A stretch of DNA of 64,000 nt from Heterodera schachtii (Eukaryota; Nematoda; Chromadorea; Rhabditida; Heteroderidae), in contig SIJG01000069.1 in NCBI GenBank assembly GCA_023374025.1, forward strand, positions 453,834 through 517,833. The letters run 5' to 3'. The position numbers and the translations under genes are program-made. Positions 48,946 to 57,890 of the stretch are shown piece by piece. The notes beneath the pieces are model-generated. The model saw nothing but the letters and a program-made list of their open reading frames with translations. It had not been told where the DNA came from and ran no database searches. How positions within the stretch are numbered: the first letter of the stretch is position 1; every line of letters begins with the position of its first letter.

Positions 48946-49621
48946 TTATGGAAGAAAAATTAAATTTTTTTTTACATTTCTGGGGTCAGTTAACCCTAAT
49001 CTCAAATTTTGAATGTTCCAGATCTTTAATCATATGACAAACAAAATGAAAAAATTTGGGAAATTTTCAAGCTTTTCTCATTTCACTAATCGCAAAGGGC
49101 ATTTGCGAAATTCAAAAAGGGAAAGGATTTTGTGAATTCCTCATTAAGACTCACAGGAAAGGAGAAAAATTGAGTAGCTTTTGGATAGACTACTAATATG
49201 GCATTTTTTTAATCCCTTTGGTTTGCTTAAACCTGGTCAATATTTAGACCGAGTCTATACTCAGACTGAGAAGCTTGGAAATCTCTTAGCTTCCAAAGAT
49301 GGGCCATTTCCGACTTTTTAAAGGGTACTGTAACGGCATTGGCCAACCAAAAAAAGGCACGTGAGAATAAGTCCAAAGGCTCAGTTGGGTTTCCCATGCG
49401 AATTTGGCTCCTCAGGCACTCAATAAATCTCTGATTTTTAATGAAAGAAATCATCGTTGATAGAAATAGTAATTAGAAAAAAACGAAATCAAAATTTCAG
49501 GACAAATGACTCCAAATGGTTAATTAACGAGGAAACCTCACAGGGGAAGCTGAAAGATTTCACAATTTGAATTATGAGCCGCTCACCCGAGCCATTTCCA
49601 ATCTGAGTTTTAATAATCAAA

Positions 49622-49643
49622 GCCCTCGGGCAACTCTGTCAAG
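49622..49643 (+). other. Hairpin motif 7
   Basis: Stem GCC/GGC, loop CTCG, tail AACTCTGTCAAG, two bases longer than usual. Confidence 0.55.
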
Positions 49644-49979
49644 AATGAAGGGACAGGAGCTATTAAAAATTTATTTAGTTGCAGTCGAAACACGGAGTGT
49701 TAAAAAAAAGTAAATTTATAATCCTGTCAGTAATGGTCCTATAGCTCAATAAAATAGATTAAAAAACTCTCCTGGTTTCTATCATTCAGTTTTCCCCAAG
49801 TGAATTATGAGAATTTTTAATTTTTAAACGAATCTTTAGTCAAGGTTTTGAGCTAAAGTCGAGAGCAGAGCATATTAGGTGACCTTTATTATTAATTAAC
49901 CTTCCTAACTTGTTTCATGTAAAATATTTTGGTCACAAATATTTGTTATTGATAAAAAGGAATTATTTGTTAAATTTTG

Positions 49980-50003
49980 TTCCCTTTGGGGAAATCAGTC
50001 AAG
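49980..50003 (+). other. Hairpin motif 8
   Basis: Stem TTCCC/GGGAA, loop TTTG, tail ATCAGTCAAG. A second AGTCAAG follows at 50010-50016. Confidence 0.7.
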
Positions 50004-50223
50004 ACAAACAGTCAAGTTATTTTAATTTAAAAATTTTGATCATAGGGATTTTTTTTTAATTCCAAGAATGCCATTCTCTGGCGTAAATCCAATTTTTGTG
50101 AATCACTAAACATAATCAAATTATTCCCTTCTAAAATTTTTTACAATTCGCTGTGTTAAATGCAAAATATTTGTGAATGTGTTTACCTAGCTTTTAACTC
50201 ATTTGTCAGTTAATTGTTCGTGC

Positions 50224-50244
50224 TCCCTTGGGGGATCAGTCAAG
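50224..50244 (+). other. Hairpin motif 9
   Basis: Stem TCCC/GGGA, loop TTGG, tail TCAGTCAAG. Confidence 0.6.
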
Positions 50245-50892
50245 GGTATAAATCGCAAGTAATGATTTTAATTGGTTCATTTGTTATATTTCCTTATTTT
50301 TGTTTAATAACTTTATCTAATTACCACCAATTCTATATAGTTTGGTTTCATGCAATGCGGCAGACCAAGCAAAAGTCATCGAATACACGAAATTTGTACC
50401 TATTTTATCACTGCGCGGAAAGTATCGAAATGGCCCAATTTAAAAAAAGTTTTTGAATAACAACAACTAATGTCAGCACGGAGAAACAGTCAAGTTTGCT
50501 TTGATCTATCTATTAAGCTCTGTCAAACAATTGACCATGGCCGCATTATCATTTTATCCCAACATTTCCCCATTATCTGAACGAGTGTCTGAATACCAAA
50601 ATAAAATTCGAACATCAACAATTTTTGTTTGTTAAAGCAATCAATATGCATTAAAACGTGCCCATTCCCCATCGCAAAAGATCGGAAACCCTGCCTAAAA
50701 TCATTTTAGAATTGGACCATGAAAAAATTAATAAACATTATTCTCAATTATTGGTAAATTTATGTTAAATTTAGCCATTTTCGGTATTAATTCATTTTTT
50801 CGTCTAAAATAATTTCACATTGAACCATTTTAAAGGTATTTACCCAAACTAAGAGTTTCTATGAAATTTTTGTAAGGCACATATAATATCAA

Positions 50893-50915
50893 TGCTGTTA
50901 GCAGCAACTGTCATG
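50893..50915 (+). other. Hairpin motif 10
   Basis: Stem TGCTG/CAGCA, loop TTAG, then ACTGTCATG. Confidence 0.7.
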
Positions 50916-51229
50916 AATGTCTACATTACACCAAAGATTAAGAATTTGTGAGGCAAGCTTGGAGCACACAAAGTTATTGCAATTATTCCATCTTGAGTTT
51001 TCTATAAACTATTAAGTTAAAATCTCAAAATAAAACAATATTTCAAATTAACCAGAGTTGGATGCATATGGTAGCTCATTTATTAAAAATTCGATTTGGA
51101 GAAATCTGAGATTCCATGAAATTTATCCAAAACAATTTAAAATGATAGTAATGTATAATGAAATATTCGAAAATTTTTAAAGCGGAATTTAACCAGAATA
51201 ATTTTTTACACAATATTGAATTAAATCGA

Positions 51230-51251
51230 GCCTTTCGGGGCATTTGTCAAG
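51230..51251 (+). other. Hairpin motif 11
   Basis: Stem GCCT/GGGC with a T-G pair, loop TTCG, tail ATTTGTCAAG. Confidence 0.65.
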
Positions 51252-52448
51252 TTAGAGTAAAAACAAAAAAGAAAGTTCGGACATATTTTTTTATTAACTA
51301 CCAATATTTTTTATTTTTTTTTGAATTATAAACAAAACCGATTCCGAAAAAAAGAAAGATTTTTGGTATAAAGTTATTTAAAGTTTGAGTTCGTTCCGTA
51401 TACAATATAAGTCATTTCCTTGGCCGATTCGCAAAAAGATTGCATACAACAATCGATAAGTTTTTGAGCAATATTCCAAAATTCGTAATTGTATAGGATT
51501 AATACTTTGTAGAATGTTTTAAGAGTAAATTTTGAAGCATTTCATTGTCCGAAAGCTTTTGAAAAAAAAAAGTTTTGTCAATAAAAGGAAATTGAAACTT
51601 AATTGTACCCGTCTAATTCAACCTCTTTCATTTACACCAAAGATTGCCATTTTAACCCGAACTGTCCCTCTCCACAGTAATTTTTGGCAAATTGCCATTC
51701 AAATATCTTGGCTCTATTCTCTTTTTCATACTATCGGCACCTGTTCGGCTCAGCTCTCTGTTTCCAAGTTAACAGAGAATCAATCGAAAAATTCAACTTT
51801 GGGATTCGAGCGGTGAGAGAGCCCAACGAATGGCCTAAATTTTTTTTTATTCCTTCATGGACGGACGAAGACGTCCGAAATTACACAACATTTGAACCAA
51901 ATTATCAGCACCGAGCTGCTTCTCTTTTATTATAATTGTGTTGGTATATTAGGTGTCAAAACAGGTACAACCGATTTAATTTGGACTGAACTCATTGTGA
52001 TCATCTCTTCTTATGGATTGGTCCATGATATTACTGGGTTTCATCATAAGCGCTAATGAGCACACGCAGGCAAAAACAAACAAAAATGCACCCCTAAGAA
52101 TCGACTTTTCAAAAAGCAAAAACCCTGGCCATGATTTGGCTGACAATAAAAAAATTTTTACGCCTGAAAATCTTAAAATATTTTTAATTTACAATTATTC
52201 AACCGAAATAGATAAAGAATGAGTCAATCTTTGGAAAATTCACAGATTTATTGACATGTTTTTCCAATTTTTTTGTAACTTTTTAAGCAATTATTTTGGC
52301 TGTTTTTTAGCAACTATTGAAATATTCCTTTATTTTCTTTTGATGAAATCGCTTTATTTCTGATAAAATAAGTGTAATTTCAATTAGGATTTATTCTATT
52401 GTCAATTCATTATGTTAAGTTTTTCAAATGGTAAAATACATTAATCCA

Positions 52449-52471
52449 GCTTGTTCGCAAGCCTAGTCATT
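52449..52471 (+). other. Hairpin motif 12
   Basis: Stem GCTTG/CAAGC, loop TTCG, tail CTAGTCATT (final bases diverged). Confidence 0.6.
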
Positions 52472-52741
52472 AAAAAAGGAAAAATTTATTTTATTTTTGA
52501 AAATGAAAGATGTTAGACAATAAAATTTTTTATTGCACACTTCAACAGAAAAAGTAAACTATTAATTTCTTGTTCCCCAACCATTTATGTTTTTTTTCAA
52601 TTAGGCTTTCCTGGTTTATTGGTCTAATCCTAATTCATAATCGGATATCCTGCATCCTCTTTCTTTATTGTAACGTATTTCCTTTTTGACGAACTAAATC
52701 CAAACAAGAAATTTATTTTCAATTTTATTTTTATTGATCAT

Positions 52742-52944
52742 TAGAGCACGACTAAAAAGAGAGCAAAATGGCAAAATGTTAAAAAAGGCATTTAAGGCAC
52801 GAAAATCACGAAAAGGGCAAAAAAAAAGGGCACAATAAAAGTCAAACGTAGAAGCCTCAAACCAAATGGAAAATGCGTTTCTATGCTCAATATATTGAAA
52901 TTAGTGCGAAGAAAAAAGGCATATGCCTCAAAAGTCGAGCTCTA
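52742..52944 (-). mobile_element. TA-flanked MITE nested in the LTR element
   Basis: TA at both sides. The left end GAGCACGACT (52744-52753) and the inverted right end GAGCTCGACT (from 52942 inward) match at 9 of 10. The interior, read on the minus strand, has TTTTGAGGCATATGCC, AAAACGCATTTTCC-like text and GTGCC words. It is a short relative of the 5646 element in opposite orientation. It interrupts the retroelement between hairpin motifs 12 and 13, which are unusually far apart from 11. Confidence 0.8.
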
Positions 52945-53018
52945 TTGACGATATTTATATAACTTTTTTTTTAGTTTGGTTTTAAATGATTGAATTAATG
53001 TCATTGAGAATTAATTAT

Positions 53019-53041
53019 GCCTGTTAGCAGGCGCTGTCATG
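53019..53041 (+). other. Hairpin motif 13
   Basis: Stem GCCTG/CAGGC, loop TTAG, tail GCTGTCATG. Flanks resemble motif 10. Confidence 0.7.
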
Positions 53042-53738
53042 TATGTTTGGTTAGTGATTGCTGTACCGATAAAAAAGCAATAAAAACAATGGAAAATAAT
53101 GTGTATTTAATATTTTGACTTTTCTTCATTGCATAATTATTAAGTGCGATACGTTTTTGCTATTAATGCTTTCCTTAATTTTTACCACTGGAAATTGGAA
53201 GATACTCATAAAAACGTATCTACTTCATTGGTTCTGAAAGGATTCAAATAATATTAGGTTCATTCGAAAGCTTAGACTTTGGGCTATCGAACTACTTGCC
53301 AAATATTTTTAAATTGAACCTTAAAGTATTTTAATTCACAGTGACAGTCGAGCCAAAAAAAAAAAAATCTTTAAGGATATGATTGTATATTAACACATCT
53401 TTGTTACACTAAAACTAAAGAATTGGAATTAATAAAATTAAATTGATTTATAATTTATTTTATTTTTGTTTATTATAAAGCTTTTTTTCTCAATCCATTT
53501 GAACCACAAAGGATATTCAAAAAAAAATGTATTAGCTTCACAAGTAAGAGGTATCCTTCAAAGACATTTGCTTTCCCATTAATGAACCTCCAAGAGCGAA
53601 TTTATGCTATCGCATTATTATGTATTAATTATTTTCCCCTATCTGCCTATTCTCATTGGGCATTTTACTTTCGGTTTCGGAATAACAAAAGTTCATCTAA
53701 ACTTAAAAGTGTTAAAAATCAGCGTGTACAAGAAATTC

Positions 53739-53761
53739 TCTGCTTCGGCAGAACTGTCAAG
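53739..53761 (+). other. Hairpin motif 14
   Basis: Stem TCTGC/GCAGA, loop TTCG, tail ACTGTCAAG. A tailless relic GGACTTTGGGTC follows at 53768-53779. Confidence 0.7.
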
Positions 53762-54131
53762 AAAAGCGGACTTTGGGTCAATAGAAAAACATTTATTAAT
53801 ACCGCACTTAATCAAACGGTCTCTATATTTTGAAAAAAATGCGGCAAAATTGACGAACATTTTCAATTTACTCATTGTCTCTTATGTCTTAATACAAAAA
53901 ATTTGGGGCTTAGATACTGTAATTCCCCGTTTCAATCACATTGTTTAGTACAAAATCAATTCGATGGTAATACATTCTGCATCGTATGTATCTACAAAAT
54001 TTAAATTTATTGTTCAATTTTGTTGAAAAAAAGCATAACCTTCAAAATGTTTTTTCTTTTCCAAAATCGTCATTTTTTATTGTTGGACAAAAAAAAAAAA
54101 CTCCGGGATGCTGTGAAAATTGTTAAGCTCG

Positions 54132-54153
54132 GACCTTTGGGTCAATTGTCATG
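54132..54153 (+). other. Hairpin motif 15
   Basis: Stem GACC/GGTC, loop TTTG, tail AATTGTCATG. Confidence 0.7.
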
Positions 54154-54347
54154 CTTGAGAATAAATCGTTATTTATTAAGTTAAACTTTGGCGGAAGTAA
54201 ATGGTTTGAATTAAAGAATTCGGAACAATTCTTAATATTATAAATTGTGTCGTTAGAATATCAATCTGAAAATAGCATATATATCATTTAATTAAAAAAA
54301 TAAATTCATAACTGAACGAATATTGGTAATAAAAAAACGAAAAATCA

Positions 54348-54369
54348 GGACTTAGGTCCATCAGTCATG
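54348..54369 (+). other. Hairpin motif 16
   Basis: Stem GGAC/GTCC, loop TTAG, tail ATCAGTCATG. Confidence 0.7.
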
Positions 54370-54870
54370 AAGTTACTTTTAAAATGAATGCCTTAAACCT
54401 TAAGTCTTTTTGTAATTCAAATATTATTGAACATTTGACAAGACAATTATGACGAACCGTAACGATTGTTGAGCGTATTTTATCCAAAATGGGTCAAAAC
54501 TTAAATTTGCGAAATTTTAGACCTCATTATTATTAGTGATATACCAAAGTCTTGGAATTTTTTTTTAACAAAAAAAATAATTGAAACATTTAAAAATCTT
54601 GATAAAAAATAATTCATTTTTTGAGTTATCTACTCTTATGTGGATATTTTTAGCCATTACTCTCATTTAGCGATTAAGCGCCTTATACGTGCCTAATAAT
54701 AAGCCTAATTTTTTTTTCTCCTAACCATGACATTACTCACCTACCCGGATTATAAAAGTTTTGTTTCTGGTCACCATGTGATTAACAAAAAATACCCAAT
54801 CACTGTCTATTTCGACACCAATTCTAATGTATTCAGTCAAAATCTAATCATTTAGGTACCATTATTCCCA

Positions 54871-54892
54871 TGACTTCGGTCAATCAGTCACG
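54871..54892 (+). other. Hairpin motif 17
   Basis: Stem TGAC/GTCA, loop TTCG, tail ATCAGTCACG. It is the last copy, about 85 bases before the 3' LTR. Confidence 0.65.
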
Positions 54893-54961
54893 TTTTGATG
54901 CTTGTTTTTTTTTAATTAATTCAACTCAAAAGTAGCTCAATCAAAGTTTGAGGACAAACTT

Positions 54962-54977
54962 AAAGGAAGGGTGGACG
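54962..54977 (+). promoter_or_regulatory. Polypurine tract candidate
   Basis: AAAGGAAGGGTGGACG lies directly before the 3' LTR and has only two pyrimidines, as expected for a plus-strand primer. The purest part (AAAGGAAGGG) ends six bases short of the LTR. Confidence 0.6.
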
Positions 54978-55356
54978 TGTAAAGCGCAATTTATCTCATC
55001 CGTTCAATCTCTTTCTCACACCATTTATCCCCGTTCTTCCCTATCCATATTCCGTTCCATAAGTCCAACTATTTAATCGGGAGCACTCTCTCGGTAATGA
55101 GTCAGTTGAGCGGCCAGTTAATCGGAGAGCGGAGCCGAGAGCAAAGCGCGGCAGTATTTAATTGGCCAAGTGTTTACTCCTTCTCGCCCATCCCCGCACG
55201 CGTATTAGATCTAGTGGGCGCCCATGGGATTACCAATTTGGGGAGGTCATTTATCCAGGGCCCGGATTTTGGCTTATTCCTTTTTCCCCCAAATCCAATC
55301 CCCAATTTCCCTCGTCCCTTTCCTCATATTCTGGGCTGGACATCAGCACCTTCACT
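54978..55356 (+). repeat. 3' LTR
   Basis: Reads identically to 46088-46466 at an offset of 8890 wherever I compared them. It is followed by TTATTAT. Confidence 0.88.
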
Positions 55357-55387
55357 TTATTATCATTGATTATTTTAGGTTCCACAT

Positions 55388-55457
55388 GCAATTTGATTGC
55401 GTCTGAGAGAAGTTATGAGTTTAGTTATTCAAAAATTTATCAAATTTTGCATTTAAA
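55388..55457. repeat. Decayed right arm of the GGTGCTA-type MITE
   Basis: GCAATTTGATTGCGTCTGAG, AAGTTATGAGTTTAGT and TCAAATTTTGCATTT follow the right arm of the 31874-32237 element (near 32150-32220). The ends are lost. Confidence 0.55.
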
Positions 55458-56799
55458 ATTATCGCAAATTAAAAACCACCATCTAACAAATGTTCATACT
55501 AAATTTTTTTAATTTTAATAAAAAATTAGATAGTTTTATTTGTTAAATTATTTTTCCTTAAATGAATAAAAAAATAATTTAATAATTTTTTTCAACAAAA
55601 AAGCAGATAAAAATGGTGAAAATTATGAAATTCAAAAAATAATTTCAATTAAAGGGAAATTTAACTAAATTAAATATTATATAATATTTATTTTAAAACA
55701 CTTAATTCCTTTTTGAAATATTTTAATGCTTATAGAAAATTATGTCGGTCATTAAAAGTTTTTTGCTTTAAAATATTCTTTTGTTTTAAAAATTAATTTC
55801 AAATTCTCTTGCAAAAATATAAAAACATTAATGATATTGGTTCTTAAAATATTTTTTTTCCAAAATCTAAGCATAAAATACTATATAAATCTTTGTAATT
55901 ATAATTTTAAAAACTTTTATTTTTAAATTTAATTTTTTACAAATTTTCTTTTATCAAAAAATTATAATAATTATTAATTAAAAATTAGTTAAAAATTATC
56001 AAATCTAATATTTCATATAATTTTTGTTTAAGAAAAAATATTAGCAATTAATTATTAATTTGTAAGTAGTCAAAAATTCTGTTTATTGATTTTATTTAAT
56101 ATTTAATATTATAATATGGTAAATGCTTTGGTTTTCAGATGCTAATTTTATTTCTTTATTTATGAATTTTTACTTTGATGGTTTGAATATATTATTTTCC
56201 ATGATGAATTTCTCTTTAACTTGATTCTATTGTTTATTGCTGATTTTTTCATAAAAATAATTTATTAGTTCAAAATGATAATAATTAATTATTTTATTAT
56301 CTTTATTCATTTTAGTGTCTTTTTATGTATTTTAATTAATTTTTAGTAAATAATAGATTTAAATAAATTAATATATGTAATCATTATCGATTTAAGTATA
56401 TCTAGAACCAAAAGATTAGCATATTTTTAAAAGACTTTATTTCTTAATTAAAATTTACATTTTCTTATGAATAAATGTATATTTCTTACAGGTAGAATGC
56501 AGATAAATTAGTTACATTGCACAGAGAAAATTAGTTAAATATAATTATGTGATCACCAATCTAAACACGGATTTATCAAATCAGAACAAAATAGTCGAGT
56601 TTTTTTCCAATATGCTTTTTTCCTCTGGCTAAAAGCTTAAATTCATTTAACAAATTTTATTTGCAGTAAATTTTAAATCTACAATTAAACTTAAAAAACC
56701 AATGGTTTTATTGCGTAGATTTTGCTCCTTTCAATATTAATTTTGATATTATTTATCCATTTAAATATTTCGTTAAAATAAATACTTCAAATACAAAGT
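55458..56799. other. AT-rich intergenic DNA, no gene seen
   Basis: A/T-rich with no ORF, repeat end or RNA signature that I can support. Confidence 0.65.
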
Positions 56800-57890
56800 A
56801 AATACCTAAAAATTACGCTCATTATAATTACAAAACCAAAAAGGTAATTTCAATAAATTAATACAATTAGATTATCAATCTAAAAACCTTAGAATTATTA
56901 ATCAATATTTTATTGTCCGATATTATTAATAGATTATTGATTAATGAAATAAAGCAAAAGAAATTACAAATACCATAATTAACAAATAAACTTTTTTAAA
57001 AAAGTTGTGAATTATTAAAAACTATTATATATGTATACATATTAATTAAGACTTTTCAGAATTGAAAAGATCTAAAGAATTCAAGCTTTGATTTTGTTTA
57101 TAAATACCTACTTCAAGCAAAAAATTAATTAAATTTAAATATGCCATAAAAAGTTAATAAATAAAATATGAAATTTTTTTTATGGTGGCTGCGAACCCAA
57201 ATTGAAAAAATGGCCAGAGTACGAGAAAAAAATATTAATAAAACATAAATTAATGCAAAATATTATTTTATTATCTAAGAAAAATATATATTTTTTTGAT
57301 TAATTTTCTTAAATTAAATACTTAAATAAATTCACGAGTTTGAATTTAATTAATTTTACAATTCGTCAGCCAATTAATTACAGAAATTAAAACTAAAGGA
57401 AAAGAAAGCACTGATTATTGAAAAAAAATTGCATTAAAAATTACTGAATTTTATATTGAATTGATTTAGAAAAATTTCAACGAGGATGGAAGCTATTTAA
57501 ATTTTTAATGTTTTAAACAGTTGAGCTTTTTCATTTCATAAATTTATCACTTGCCTGAAAAAGATTTTTTAAGAATTAATATAAATAAATCAATTCTCAT
57601 TTAAAAAACTTAGTAAAAATGTAGTTATGAAATTTTGCTTAATAAAATAATGGAAAAGATTTTTAATCGACGGACAAACAGATCTTTTTTTCACACACAC
57701 AAGGTTATGATTATAAATTGAAATTAATATAATGAAACATTAAACTTTAAACTATAGTAATATTTAACTATACCAATTAGCTTTTTTTTCTAAAATTTTG
57801 CTTTAATATAAATAGGTACTAAATTATAGTGAATAAATAATAATCATTTCTTCCATTAGAATTAATTAATGTGTAATACACATCAATCAA
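56800..57890. repeat. Old dispersed repeat, copy B, with about 700 bp extra
   Basis: 56800-57112 and 57815-57890 align with 9484-9870 in the same order. The intervening 57113-57814 has no counterpart in copy A. I see no terminal repeats on the extra segment, so insertion here or deletion there cannot be told apart. Confidence 0.55.

Larger units (their letters stand above)
46561..49450 (+). repeat. Degenerate tandem duplication inside the LTR element (two units of about 1.4 kb)
   Basis: Unit 1 (about 46561-48070) and unit 2 (about 48071-49450) share anchors in the same order. These are the CTCCTTCGGGAG hairpin (46569, 48082), CCTGCGCG/TCTGCGCG (near 46933, 48357), GCCGCCTAA (47071, 48502), the GGCC-type hairpin (47204, 48662), CATTCATTATTT (47244, 48702), AATACAGTTTATT (47479, 48833), TTTTTGTGAGGCA (near 47514, 48864), the CTAG-loop hairpin (47628, 48924) and a GAGAAGC block (near 47886, 49267). 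Gaps between anchors differ by lengths not divisible by three, arguing against coding. Confidence 0.75.
46088..55356 (+). mobile_element. LTR retrotransposon-like element without gag-pol (LARD-like), 9.27 kb
   Basis: Two apparently identical 379-bp direct repeats (46088-46466, 54978-55356) bound 8.5 kb of unique DNA, richer in G+C than the flanks. TTATTAT lies directly outside both ends (46081-46087, 55357-55363), consistent with a 4- to 7-bp target duplication. A tRNA-like primer site follows the 5' LTR and a purine tract precedes the 3' LTR. The longest interior ORFs are about 115 codons, overlap on both strands, and show no protease, RT, RNase H, integrase or zinc-knuckle motif. The interior holds 17 structured hairpin motifs and a degenerate tandem duplication, and is invaded by a TA-flanked MITE. 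Identical LTRs imply recent insertion, so proteins must have come from another element. Confidence 0.85.

Noticed and set aside
50461..50500. Possible further hairpin motif before CAGTCAAG at 50487
   Set aside because: The GTCAAG tail is present but no YTNG-closed stem can be drawn, so it was not counted.
53739..53761. Resemblance of GCTTCGGCAGAAC to the U6 snRNA 5' stem
   Set aside because: The following sequence is the GTCAAG tail, not U6, and other copies share no U6 text.
53582..53948. Overlapping ORFs of 83 and 114 codons in the LTR interior
   Set aside because: Two frames are open over the same DNA with no recognisable domain, and the region is explained by hairpin modules.
46569..54892. 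Helitron 3' ends (hairpin plus CTRR)
   Set aside because: The tail is GTCAAG or GTCATG at fixed spacing, without CTRR termini or changes of flanking DNA at each copy.
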